Assembly: GCF_000315915.1 (NCBI RefSeq)
Contig: NC_020188.1
Coordinates: 885,501 to 949,500 of the forward strand
Length of the DNA: 64,000 nucleotides
Direction: 5' to 3'
Source: Henningerozyma blattae CBS 6284
Lineage: Eukaryota > Ascomycota > Saccharomycetes > Saccharomycetales > Saccharomycetaceae
Shown here in pieces: positions 52,198 to 64,000 of the stretch. The first letter of the stretch is position 1; every line of letters starts with the position of its first letter. The notes below the pieces were generated by a model. That model saw nothing but the letters and a program-made list of their open reading frames with translations. It was not told the DNA's origin and did not search any database. The position numbers were made by a program, and so were the translations under genes.

Positions 52198-52698
52198 CTA
52201 TCTTATTTTTTCCAGCAGAATTTGGCAAAATTCTTCAATGGCTTCATTATAATGAGGCCCACCGCATCTTAACAAATTAAGATAATCTATAGCTAACTGC
52301 TTACGACTCTCTGGAGTGGATTCTTCATTACTAGGGTCAGAATTTAGAATTCTATAAACCTTAGCCAAATGGAATTTAACTGTATTATATTGTAAAAGTT
52401 CCTGTATAGTTGGCGTAGTCTGATATATATTTTCAAATTCTTCAGTAGCCAAAGGTATTGCTGGCTTAGAAATTTGCTCAAATACCTTTGATTGAGTGCC
52501 TGTAGTATTGTCTGTATTTTCTGATGATTTATTAGTTGAGGTAGCTGGCTTAGTAGTTTCTTCCATTTTAAGCTTGTCATGGCAATGCTTTTCATTATTT
52601 TTATAGCAAGCTAACGAACAATAGCGTATTGAACAACTGGGACATTTGTATTTCGATGGATTTATTTCACATATTTGACAGTTAACATTAGGCAACAT
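52198..52698 (-). CDS. HIT1: Hit1, zf-HIT protein of box C/D snoRNP assembly
   Basis: 166 residues (S. cerevisiae 164). The N-terminal zf-HIT domain is complete, with Cys pairs in NCQICEI, YKCPSC, RYCSLACYKN and the His/Cys at KHCHDK. The C-terminal half is helical (IQELLQYNTVKFHLAKVYRIL, QLAIDYLNLLRCGGPHYNEAIEEF). Hit1 stabilises Rsa1 and helps assemble box C/D snoRNPs. In S. cerevisiae HIT1 is on chromosome X near KCH1, but here GAL80 and RSE1 (chromosome XIII there) are its neighbours. Confidence 0.93.
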   Translation of the reverse strand: MLPNVNCQICEINPSKYKCPSCSIRYCSLACYKNNEKHCHDKLKMEETTKPATSTNKSSENTDNTTGTQSKVFEQISKPAIPLATEEFENIYQTTPTIQELLQYNTVKFHLAKVYRILNSDPSNEESTPESRKQLAIDYLNLLRCGGPHYNEAIEEFCQILLEKIR

Positions 52699-52921
52699 TA
52701 TTTGTAAAGACTCTTATTAAGTGTGAACAAATCATTATTTACTAAAATTTGCTAGTTTTGCATACTGTTCTATATATATACCGAGAACATTTTCTAAAGT
52801 CATCGCCTCGATCGCAGTTTAAGTTATTTCGGAATTTATCTCCTAATTTGTAATTATAAGCATCCATAATATAAAAATATGTGTCTAGTTTCTAAGAAAA
52901 AAGATAGGAATTATATATATC

Positions 52922-54243
52922 TCACAGGAAACTATGTCTCATCTCATTCAGATAATCAAGTATATCAAGTACATTCAATCCATTTGAATCATCACATATG
53001 ATTTCTTGTTCGTTCGACCTCAGATTTAAGAATTCTTCACAGAAATCACCATCAATAACATTACGAACTGGAGCGTAATAACCTCTGTATGACACTTGAT
53101 CCCTACCTATCAAGGTAACTGCACCTTCAACAACCTTATCTATTCTTTGTTCTTGACTACCTATTATATCACCATATATATAATCGTCATCGTCTTCAAT
53201 TATATTTTTACTTTCGATTTCCTTATCAAATTCTTTTCGTTTATACATTTTATTATCTGCATTTCTCATCATACCTTCAATGCTGTTTAACATTTTTAAT
53301 TGAGGAGATGATATAATTGGAATCAAACTGCCAATAGTTCCCTGTAGTCCCATATACATAATGGTAGATCTATTAGAATTATTGACGTTAGGTATAATTT
53401 CGATTTTCATAACAATATCATTTATAAAAAAATGTGTTTTCAATTCAAATTTAAAAGGACATTCTAATATATTAGGAAATCGCTCTTGCAACTTAGTTCT
53501 TTGTTTAAACCGAGGATCTGCCAGGTCAACTGTACCATCTAGCTTATTATTATCTGCTTGTGATAGTCTTAAAGTCCATATATTCCCAAACTTGTCTCCT
53601 CCAATAATAGACGATTTATCTAAAAATTGAAGTGTGGTCACATGCCTTTTTGTAACGTCATCAGCAACAGCAAAAAAAGTCTCTAATGAATCATTATAAA
53701 TTAATAGAGTTACAGATTCTCTTATATCTCCGATAGCAACTCTTTGATTTTTCCATACTGCCATTGATGTGATTTTTGTTACAGATGGAGGCATATCGAT
53801 AGTGTTTTTAAGAATTAGATGTTTCTTTTCCAGTTTATAAACAGCTAATTTACCGAATATTGGAACTAAGAGTTTATCTCTAAAAACTGCCATCGTATGA
53901 ACGTTATCATCTACAGTGACTTCACTCTTTTTTATAAGGTTGAAGCTGGCTTTTTTCAAATTTACGTTCAGCTCAAATGTATGAATTCTTCCATTAATAG
54001 ACGATATAAACACATAGTCAATACCCCTACCGAATTTAGTTGTTATAGAAGATAGACAGATAATTCCGTCTAGTATTTGATAATTATCTTTGGTACCAAA
54101 AGTAGTGAAAATCTCATTATTCTCTTGTATAGTTACACGGCAATTATGCTCAGAGTAGTTGTTTTCTACAAGTAGATACACGCTTGATTGCCCTACTAAA
54201 CGTAGAATACTACGTGTCTGATGCTTATTTAGTGTAATAGTGT

Positions 54244-54285
<42 letters not shown>

Positions 54286-56914
54286 CTTCCTCTTCCTCTT
54301 CTTTAGCTTCTTCCTTCTCTTCTTTTATGCTACTTATTTGATTGGTCTCTGTTTCAATTTCCTTTTTGATAGGAATGTCAAATATGTTAAAAGTATTGTC
54401 TATAGAGGTAAAATCACAAATTTTACCGATAACTAACAACCCAGAGGAACTCAATGAACAACAGCCGTTGGATGGTATCGTATTGGTACAAAACTCGGCA
54501 ATACTTTTCAAATTATTAATATCAGTAAATCGGAGTGGCTTAATAAAAAACATAGAGTCTCTTTCATAACTTACCCAGGTATGTGTACCAAACACAACGA
54601 TACAGGGGGTGTAGACTTCACTATCAGTGTTAGTTTGCTTGCTGCTCCAAGATGAATCATTATCTTCCTGATCCGAATCATCATTATCTTCGTCAGATTT
54701 TAATTCGAGAGATACTCTATTTAAGACCGACAAATTAAGCGCTGTAGTGCCTAAATATTTAAGTTTCACATCAAATATTTGACCATTAGTTGGATTAATG
54801 CTTGACCTAACATAAACACCGTTTTCTTGACCTATATGTAACTGAATCTTACCTTTAAAATGAAGTAACACTAGATCAGTGGGAGAAGATAATAAACTTT
54901 GAATCGAGACAATCTCTAAAAATTCGTCCGACAATTTTTTTAGAGATATTATGCTAACAACACTATCATCACATCCAACGGCTAAAAAATCAGATGACAT
55001 ACCCGTTCCCATACTCATGCTTAATATGCTAGAGGTCATTTCAATATGTAATTGTAATTCATGCATTGTGTCGGAGTTAGAAGATGTCTCGGTATTAATT
55101 TCAAAGTAAACAATCTCATTATTGGAAAGAGCCAAAGCCAATTGGGTCTTCGTATTGGTAGCACGAACAATTTTAATACCTGCAGGAGGGAGCCAATCTA
55201 ATTTTGATTCAAATGATTTGGAGTCATTTTTGTATGTTATTTGTTTCATTTCATTTTCAGATATTTGAACAATTGATGCGTGACCTATAGAGCAAACATG
55301 TAATGTAGAATCGTTGTCTAGAATAAAGGGATTCTTTTTAATATTTAATTCTTCAATAGAATTATTATCAGTTATTAAAATTTTCGAGGAGTTTTGAAAG
55401 CTTAAGAAAAGTAATTTATGGTGCGCATCTTCTGGTAATTTAATGGACCAAAGATTCTTGGCACCGGACGGTAATGGTGCAGATATTAAACTCTTAAAAT
55501 TAACTGAATTTGATAGCATTCTAAGCGATGCTTCTTTTTTTGTTGTTATCGTTAGTGGCAAAGTCTCTGCTACGACAGCATTTGTCAGAGGATTAAGGGT
55601 ACATTGTTTATCTACAATAATAAAATGTTCTAACTTAGAATTTCTCATAAAATCTAATGTTTGTTGTGAGTTTGATGAAGTTAGAATTTGAGAAGAACTG
55701 ATGTCATCACCTAGATCAATAAATTGTAACAAATAGTTATCTGAGTACTCAGAGTTAACAAATAAGAAACCATTTTTAAAAATATGAATTTGCTCCGCTT
55801 GATTAATAGTATCGAAATATGTGATTGATAATTGTGGTCTATTACGATCAGTTAGGTTAGGTTCAATTTTCACCTTATATAAATCACCTTGGTTTGACTG
55901 TAAAATAACTAAGAAGTCTTTTTTCAATTCTTGAATAGCGTATGATATAATAGTGATAGGGGTTCTTAAATTTTCTGGTTTAGGAATTTGCACTTTTAAA
56001 CTAAAATAGCCACGCATGTCTTTTAATAAAATATGGTTTTCAAGACCAATCAAGACGAATGGATTTACTTCATTGCTTTCTGAAGAATCTCCGTGCCCTT
56101 TATCATTTAAATTTAATGTTGTCGAAATATTATATTTAGACAAGTCAGGTAGGGGCATTATAAAATTTGCTGCTGCATTCAGTTTATAATTTGCCCGCTT
56201 TATGATAGAATTTAGTCCAAGATCTAAAACATAATATACCAAATAAATATCATTTTTAACTCCGTTTGAATCTAGCTCTAGAGAAACAAAACAAGGGTTG
56301 TCAAACTGAACATCGCATGATACTAAACTTAGAGTTATCTTGTCAGGCCTATATATTTCTAAAGGTGGTGATATCTGGAAATTATCATACTTATAGTCTA
56401 ACAGAAAGCACATCTTATTTTTTTCTACTGCACCTAATAATAAGCATCTGCCCTGTGGATCAACACTGATATAAGATATCGGCGATATTCTTCTTGCTCC
56501 AGATCTTGTTAAAGGTTGGTTAATCAAGGTTTCCAATTTAATTCCATTAGATGAATGAATAAATCGTAATATTGTCAGATTCCCTGAGTCTGAACCCATT
56601 GCTAGAAAATAGTAATTAGATCCTTCGATACTGAAGGATTTCATCGTAGTAATTATTCCAAATATTGGTATCACAGCTAATTTTTGGAGTTTCCCATCTT
56701 CAATATCGTACAGCTCAAGATGAGTTTCTGTAGCCAATACGAACTGTAATAACTTCCTCTTTTTAGGCTTTTTTATCTCAGAGTCAGCAGTTGTAGCTGA
56801 TAATAAAGTTGGAGTTTTATCTATAAAATAACCAGCACATAAATGAATGTAATTTGATGGTCTCTGTAATGTTAAATTGTACAAATTCAGTTCATTTGAT
56901 TTCTCAATTGGCAT
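52922..56914 (-). CDS. RSE1: Rse1, SF3b-type U2 snRNP splicing factor
   Basis: 1330 residues (S. cerevisiae 1361). It has the triple beta-propeller organisation of the DDB1/CPSF160/SF3b3 family, with a conserved opening (LYNLTLQRPSNYIHLCAGYF) and C-terminal CPSF_A region (VAIGDIRESVTLLIYN, GGDKFGNIWTLRL, GLQGTIGSLIPI). Rse1 is the SF3b130 subunit that helps U2 snRNP engage the branch site. An acidic insert around residues 880-895 contains a run of twelve Asp encoded by a pure ATC/TCA triplet tract. The frame is open throughout. Confidence 0.96.
54246..54282 (-). repeat. Triplet (ATC) microsatellite coding poly-Asp in RSE1
   Basis: Twelve nearly perfect ATC triplets on the plus strand (GAT on the coding strand), flanked by Glu-coding CTC/TTC triplets. 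Acidic linker in the second half of Rse1. Confidence 0.9.
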
Positions 56915-57425
56915 ACTTTTGAAAATTCGAAATATAGGTACAGATGCTTATTATGATTATATACAAATACGCATTAAATTGATAATTGCATGTTTGATTC
57001 TTTTATTTTTATATATGCTGCTTTAAACTGATGAGTTTTTTCGAAATTCGCTAAAAATTGTAACTTTTTGAATATCAAAAAGAAAGCAACAATGCCTAAG
57101 GGAAAAATATCAAAATAACAAAAATAAGCATTATAAAAATAAAGTATTTAAGATGTCGGAATGTTGAATATTACATGGTTCTAATATCTAAACATTCTTT
57201 CTAGCATATATACATATTAGAATATTATCGTTGTACTTAATGCATATTCAAGTACAAAAAGGTATAATAGCGCTTTAATTGAAGAGTAAAATTAAAAATG
57301 TAGTGGATAATTGTAACGAGTGATTATAAAAGTACATCTTATTATTGCTATTCATGCATTTTTAGGGTATAATATCCGCTGCTATATCCATTTTATTTTT
57401 TGGTATCTAAAGTATTCATTGATGA
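56915..57425. promoter_or_regulatory. RSE1 promoter / KCH1 3' spacer
   Basis: 511 bp, AT-rich. It contains TATATATACAT runs near 57206-57216. No motif recognised. Confidence 0.4.
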
Positions 57426-58976
57426 TTATGGTGATTCGATAATTCCCCGCTCAGTGACGCCATTCTCCCCTTCTATTTTTAATGGTTGTGATGTCTTAGT
57501 TACATTTACTTGAGATTTTGAGAAGTAGACGCCTGCTGGAGTTAATATATGTTTTCTAGTTTTAATATTATTATCGATCTTTAGAGATGGCGGCTTTCTC
57601 CTAGGAATATTTATGCTTGAATAACTATTTTTATAGGCAGTATTGTCATATAGCAGTGAACCATCTTTCATACATAACTCTAAACCATTGTTATTGGGAT
57701 ACTTATTTTGCAAATGGTATTTAGATAGAGCTTTATTTGTATTATCCTGAGAGCTATTAAGAGTTAGATTGTCTGCCGATTTACAATCTAAGACGTGTTT
57801 TAATGCGTATATGTTGGTACTATTTCTTTTAGTACTCATAATTGGAGAGGAAAATTCTGTAGGATTTAACTGTCCTAAAGATATATCTGATGCATTATCA
57901 ACTTCAATGCCACTTATATTATCGGAAGCTAGCTTTTCAATATCATTCCCGCAAGTAGTTTTCATAAATGGTGTTTTAACCGTTTCCTCCAAAGAATCAG
58001 TCTCTGCTGTATCTCCAATTACTGAAATGGAACTATTATTTCTGAATTCAGATGATGTCGTAAAGTAATCTCCATCAATATTCTCCAAATCAATATTATC
58101 ATTTAATTGAGCTTCTCCGCTTGGCTTTTCTTTTCTTAATAAACGTTTTCGAGTTTGTTTGATGACCAGTAAATCAATATTTTGAGCAATTGTAATGCAA
58201 ACAAATTGTCGAAGACTTCCAATATTTCTTTCAGGCAAAAATTTTATATAGACATAAATGGCACAACCTACTGCAATGAAGAATTTGATTATAAAGGCTA
58301 GCCAGATAATAAATGAAAATAGCATAAAAGATAAAATCACAGCTTCTTCATAATTAGTTTTAGCAATCCTCTTAATTCGGGAAATTAAGTTATTGAATGT
58401 CTGTAAATCTTTTAAGTCACTATTGCTATGTACTGTTAATAATACAGACCATAAAGTTAATCCATTAATAACCTGTCTTGGCGAATCAGCAAATAATAAT
58501 CTAATGCAGTCTTTTAGTTCAAAAAATGCGAAGAAAGCTAGTTTTTGACTTTTACCTTCTGGAGAAATCCTATCATAAACACAAAATCTATTATAATTGA
58601 ATAATGAGTTTAAGAATCGAGAGAAATTATTCACATATGTTAAGGCAATATTGCCTGTTCTAAAAATTCTAATGCCACACACGGCTTCCCATACTAACAG
58701 CACAACAGATGCCAATATACATGCACTAAATAGCCATTTAGATATTTTGAAGGATAGATAAGGTTGTATTACTTCGTTGGCCCAAGTATTGAATGCTAAT
58801 AACTTAATGCATGTATAAATGTCAGAGCATAATAGAGCAATTTTTAAAACTGTAATAGCCCAGATTGAAAAAATATATCGAGATATAGTTTTCGACTTAT
58901 GAGTAAAAAAGATCGACAGATCTAACTCCTTGAAAGTTTTGCTACTGACATTGTAATTCCAGTCACTTTTAAACAT
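57426..58976 (-). CDS. KCH1: Kch1/Prm6-family low-affinity K+ transporter
   Basis: 516 residues (S. cerevisiae Kch1 497, Prm6 352). The N-terminal half carries the family membrane core: hydrophobic segments at about residues 36-58 (IFSIWAITVLKIALLCSDIY), 84-105 (LFSACILASVVLLVWEAVCG) and a long pair near 213-245 (ILSFMLFSFIIWLAFIIKFF). Conserved cytosolic motifs are NYNRFCVYDRISPEGKSQKLAFF and LPERNIGSLRQFV. The C-terminal ~230 residues are hydrophilic and Ser/Asn-rich. The family mediates K+ influx and high-affinity Ca2+ system activation during the pheromone response. It neighbours HIT1 in S. cerevisiae (KCH1) and RSE1 (PRM6), so the locus fits either; length favours KCH1. Confidence 0.9.
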   Translation of the reverse strand: MFKSDWNYNVSSKTFKELDLSIFFTHKSKTISRYIFSIWAITVLKIALLCSDIYTCIKLLAFNTWANEVIQPYLSFKISKWLFSACILASVVLLVWEAVCGIRIFRTGNIALTYVNNFSRFLNSLFNYNRFCVYDRISPEGKSQKLAFFAFFELKDCIRLLFADSPRQVINGLTLWSVLLTVHSNSDLKDLQTFNNLISRIKRIAKTNYEEAVILSFMLFSFIIWLAFIIKFFIAVGCAIYVYIKFLPERNIGSLRQFVCITIAQNIDLLVIKQTRKRLLRKEKPSGEAQLNDNIDLENIDGDYFTTSSEFRNNSSISVIGDTAETDSLEETVKTPFMKTTCGNDIEKLASDNISGIEVDNASDISLGQLNPTEFSSPIMSTKRNSTNIYALKHVLDCKSADNLTLNSSQDNTNKALSKYHLQNKYPNNNGLELCMKDGSLLYDNTAYKNSYSSINIPRRKPPSLKIDNNIKTRKHILTPAGVYFSKSQVNVTKTSQPLKIEGENGVTERGIIESP

Positions 58977-59823
58977 AGTAAGTTGTATATGAATTATATG
59001 TTGCTGTTTAAAAAATTATTGTAATATTTTGTATCTGACTTACTTAATAAAAGTCATTAATCTTGCGTTGTAATCGTAGTATTTTGAATTTTGTAGTAAA
59101 CTACTACCTCAGTTTGTTTTTTTAATCCTATATGAAGCTATGCAGTTAAAGAAAACTATATTTTGGTACATAATATTTTTTTTATATATTATTCTTTTTC
59201 ATCAGATCAACAGGAAATGTAAACATGAAACATTTTTGATGCGTATGCGCTACACGAAAAGAACAAATAATTGGCGACTTAATAGTGCAACGTCAAACAG
59301 AGATTTTATTTATAGGAAAATTACGAATCCATAATAAGTCGTATAAAAATGAGTAAACGAAATACATATATCTTTAATTATAAGTACTTGGAGAAATACA
59401 GACAGATTTGAGCCTTAATAAGTCCTTACTTTCTTCAACAAATTGCTCTATAATTCAATTGAAGATTGAAGGCGTAAATCTAGCGTTTGGAAGAATTTTA
59501 TAAATTTTTTCTTTTTAAACTTTTACTCTAATATGCAGCTCATTATTCATTCCATGTTCTTATTTGTCAAAATACATACAGTTGAAAAGTAACTCAAAAT
59601 TTTTTTATAGATAGTATGAAATTATTGAAGATAGCAATGCGAAGCAAGCAAATACTCATATTTGATGATGTAGAAAAAACAAATGCTCGATTAACTCTTG
59701 AAGGCATGTAAATCATATGGATAATGGTAGTAAATAGTAGTATTCTATATTAAATTGACAAAGGGGAAACAGCGTGAAAAAGTATTATCCCTCCCGGTTA
59801 TTCTTACTATTCAATTCAATCTT
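58977..59823. promoter_or_regulatory. KCH1 promoter / TCA17 3' spacer
   Basis: 847 bp, AT-rich. A short frame at 59140-59334 has no recognisable product and no supporting signal. Nothing further seen. No strong pheromone response element (TGAAACA) was noticed upstream of KCH1. Confidence 0.45.
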
Positions 59824-60306
59824 TTAAGACAATTCTTTGGATAACCTATCATCTAACAATTGTGCTAAGTTGTGATTCTTTCCGTTATCATCGTCGTCAT
59901 TACTTATATTACTTAGATTACCATTTAAATCAATATTTAAAAATGGGTTGCATTTAGTTTTCACATAAATTTTACGAATAAGTTCAAAAACTTCGATAAT
60001 TTTGACTTCATCATCTATTATGTTTTGATTAAATCCAATTATAATCTTCAATCCTGTTTGCTTAATTAACATACCATACACTTTTGAACCATCAATATTA
60101 AATAAAGTTTTGAGTTCTCTATTTTTTGATAATGAGGACCATTCAAATAATTGGCTTTCAAAATAGTCTAAGGACATATTAGAAAGTACATTGAATTTTA
60201 ACAGATTGTCTATGTTATCCCTATATTTTGCAGTTACATGGACTAAAATTGGCTTATTATTTGCGTCAATGAAAGAAACGAAACATGGCTTATAATCATC
60301 TTGCAT
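59824..60306 (-). CDS. TCA17: Tca17, TRAPPII-associated sedlin-like subunit
   Basis: 160 residues (S. cerevisiae 152). Matches Tca17 along its length: PCFVSFIDANNKPILVHV, FNVLSNMSLDYFESQLFEW, MLIKQTGLKIIIGFNQ, and IRKIYVKTKCNPFLNID. This is the longin/sedlin fold. An Asn/Asp-rich insert precedes the C terminus (ISNDDDDNGKNHN). Tca17 promotes assembly of the TRAPPII complex for Golgi traffic. In S. cerevisiae TCA17, FRD1 and GLY1 are consecutive on chromosome V, exactly as here. Confidence 0.95.
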   Translation of the reverse strand: MQDDYKPCFVSFIDANNKPILVHVTAKYRDNIDNLLKFNVLSNMSLDYFESQLFEWSSLSKNRELKTLFNIDGSKVYGMLIKQTGLKIIIGFNQNIIDDEVKIIEVFELIRKIYVKTKCNPFLNIDLNGNLSNISNDDDDNGKNHNLAQLLDDRLSKELS

Positions 60307-61461
60307 GGTTAGTTGATTATTTTCGACTATTGGCTATTTAATTGCCTATACAACTTATCATGCCTTTTCTATTAATCTTTTTAATTGTGAATTTCAGTAC
60401 ATTTTTCAGTTCGCTTCTAATACTGGAATTAGAAAAACATCTATTTCTTGTCAAGAAAAAAACATATAGATACCTAAAAAATCATCAAAAAGTAGCAAAT
60501 TATCTGTATCTTAGAATGCTAAATTATATACGTCTCAATAATAAGTTTCTTATTCCACATTCCTAAGAACATTTGTAGTAATCAAATAATGGATAATAAA
60601 AAGGGTAAAAATACAATTACGGAGAACTATCTAAACTAGGTGTACAATTATTTAGAAGGCAATTAATAATACAAGCTCGAACAGCACTACAGGAATTTTA
60701 TCTAAAACGTGCCAAGAAGCTCATACATTTCTGAAGTACTAATGCGGTATATAGATTGGCTAAGATCCAGAATTACTCTGTATTAAGATTAGTATTAAGA
60801 CTCAAGCTGCTAACAAATGATTATAGACTGTTTCTTTTAAGATCACATTTTATAATTCGCTAAATATGACTTTTTACATTAGGATTAATAGATTATCAAA
60901 AACAGTCCCACTTTTTCTTAAGTAGGTAAAAAGATTAAACTCTGTTGAGTAAAGATATCATAAAGGTGTTTTGGATACTTGAGTTTCAATGACTAGAGAC
61001 CAAATATTAATTGTAGGATATTTATCCTCTTTTTCACTTTCGTGTAAACTTTTTTTTTCTAAACATCCTATTTCCCAATTCATTTCAATGACAAATTAAA
61101 TAATTCTTAAACTAAAAGCGTAGTAAGACAGTGGCATAGATAAGAGAAACTCAACAAAAATTACGGTTATGATAAGGAGGTGTAATGGATGAAGAATATG
61201 TTTACATTTCAGAATGGAATAAGAATACGAGAATTTGCTAATCGTTGTTTTCGGATATATGAATAAAATTGCGGAAATTTTTCCAAATAAAAAAAAGCAA
61301 ATTAATTCTATAATTCTCAAATCTTATATTAAATGTTTAAAAATCTGATCTACATGAATCCATCAGAATCAGTAGTATATATATATACATAGCATGTAAC
61401 AATTATTGAAGGAGAATATTACCTAAGGAAGATTATTTTATGGGTAATATATAATACAAGA
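60307..61461. promoter_or_regulatory. TCA17 promoter / FRD1 3' spacer
   Basis: 1155 bp, AT-rich, with short frames on both strands that show no recognisable protein. TATA microsatellite at 61376-61388 near the FRD1 3' end. No RNA gene or motif was recognised. Confidence 0.45.
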
Positions 61462-63705
<2,244 letters not shown>

Positions 63706-64000
63706 TTAATACTTGAAAGTCTTGATCTCTTTGATCTGATTACCATGAATATCCAAACCTTCTACCGAAGCAGATCTGTAGACTGCAGTTGGGGCGTCAG
63801 ATTTGTAAGGATGCTGCTTAGCGTATTCGAAAGCTTCCAACACGGCTTTTTGAGCGTTCAAAAGGGTTTCCTTTGAGACTTGGTAATGGAATGAGATTCT
63901 ACCACCCATCAATCTAACACCGTATTTCAAACCTTTCTTGACAAGAACATCTGGGTCCATATTGGCAGCAGATAAATCGATAAAGACAAAATTTGTGTCA
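63706..64000 (-). CDS. GLY1: Gly1, L-threonine aldolase (C-terminal part only)
   Basis: The minus-strand frame is open from the window edge to the stop at 63706, giving the last 97 codons. The sequence TNFVFIDLSAAN, PDVLVKKGLKYGVRLMGG, ISFHYQVS and the ending EIKTFKY match the C-terminal domain of yeast Gly1 (387 residues). This PLP enzyme splits threonine to glycine and acetaldehyde, the main glycine source on glucose. The internal ATG at 63960 is not the start; the N-terminal ~290 residues with the PLP lysine lie outside the window. Confidence 0.95.
   Translation of the reverse strand, partial: DTNFVFIDLSAANMDPDVLVKKGLKYGVRLMGGRISFHYQVSKETLLNAQKAVLEAFEYAKQHPYKSDAPTAVYRSASVEGLDIHGNQIKEIKTFKY

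Noticed and set aside
59140..59334. 64-residue plus-strand frame with a hydrophobic start
   Set aside because: Short, AT-driven composition, no homologue recognised and no supporting signals.

Overview
The window is nuclear DNA from a budding yeast of the family Saccharomycetaceae. It is AT-rich, its coding genes are intron-free in the standard code, and nearly all are recognisable orthologues of Saccharomyces cerevisiae genes. Spacers are long and AT-rich, and there are yeast-type tRNAs (one with the 14-nt tRNA-Tyr intron) and LTR-retrotransposon relics beside a tRNA. One N at 2263 and a run of 20 N at 45546-45565 show that this is a draft assembly.

Layout. 1-12 kb: DOA1 (3' end cut off), SAC1, TRP3, UBA1, OPI3. 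11.5-14.1 kb: a 2.6-kb gene-poor stretch with tRNA-Thr(CGT), followed by a probable CBT1. 15.8-28.5 kb: LIA1, EAP1 and a TOR kinase gene closest to TOR2. 29-43.6 kb: ARP3, CCT5, RPA12, an unrecognised 128-residue basic protein, MNN4, CBF1 and PTK2. 43.6-50.4 kb: mostly non-coding, with nested and inverted Ty-like LTR relics, tRNA-Tyr(GTA), one Asn/Gln-rich gene of unknown function and a possible structured ncRNA locus. 50.4-64 kb: GAL80, HIT1, RSE1, KCH1/PRM6, TCA17, FRD1 and the 3' end of GLY1.

The gene order is a mosaic. From my knowledge of the S. cerevisiae map, DOA1, SAC1, TRP3, UBA1, CBT1, EAP1, TOR2 and MNN4 lie on chromosome XI left. OPI3, LIA1, ARP3, CCT5, RPA12, CBF1, PTK2, HIT1 and KCH1 lie on chromosome X right. 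GAL80 and RSE1 are on XIII, and TCA17, FRD1 and GLY1 on V. Here they sit on one segment with matching relative orientations, while several ancestral neighbours (for example STE6, NPA3, LOS1, RFC2, NTA1) are absent. This is best explained by a post-whole-genome-duplication species that lost a different set of duplicates than S. cerevisiae did. I cannot name the genus; Kazachstania, Naumovozyma, Tetrapisispora and Vanderwaltozyma are all possible.

The genes are housekeeping functions, not an operon-like system: ubiquitin handling (UBA1, DOA1), lipid and phosphoinositide metabolism (SAC1, OPI3), growth control and translation (TOR, EAP1, LIA1), cytoskeleton and folding (ARP3, CCT5), rRNA transcription (RPA12), the galactose switch (GAL80) and redox or amino-acid metabolism (FRD1, TRP3, GLY1). 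Regulatory motifs fit several of them: Gcn4 at TRP3, a PACE-like site at UBA1, UASINO at OPI3, PAC at RPA12 and E-boxes at CBF1. I saw no new multi-gene system. The most unusual items are the inverted LTR/gag palindrome, the amphipathic repeat tail on PTK2, the OPI3 N-terminal extension, a perfect PACE at CCT5, and gene-free spots where CACGTG and Tbf1-like motifs occur together.
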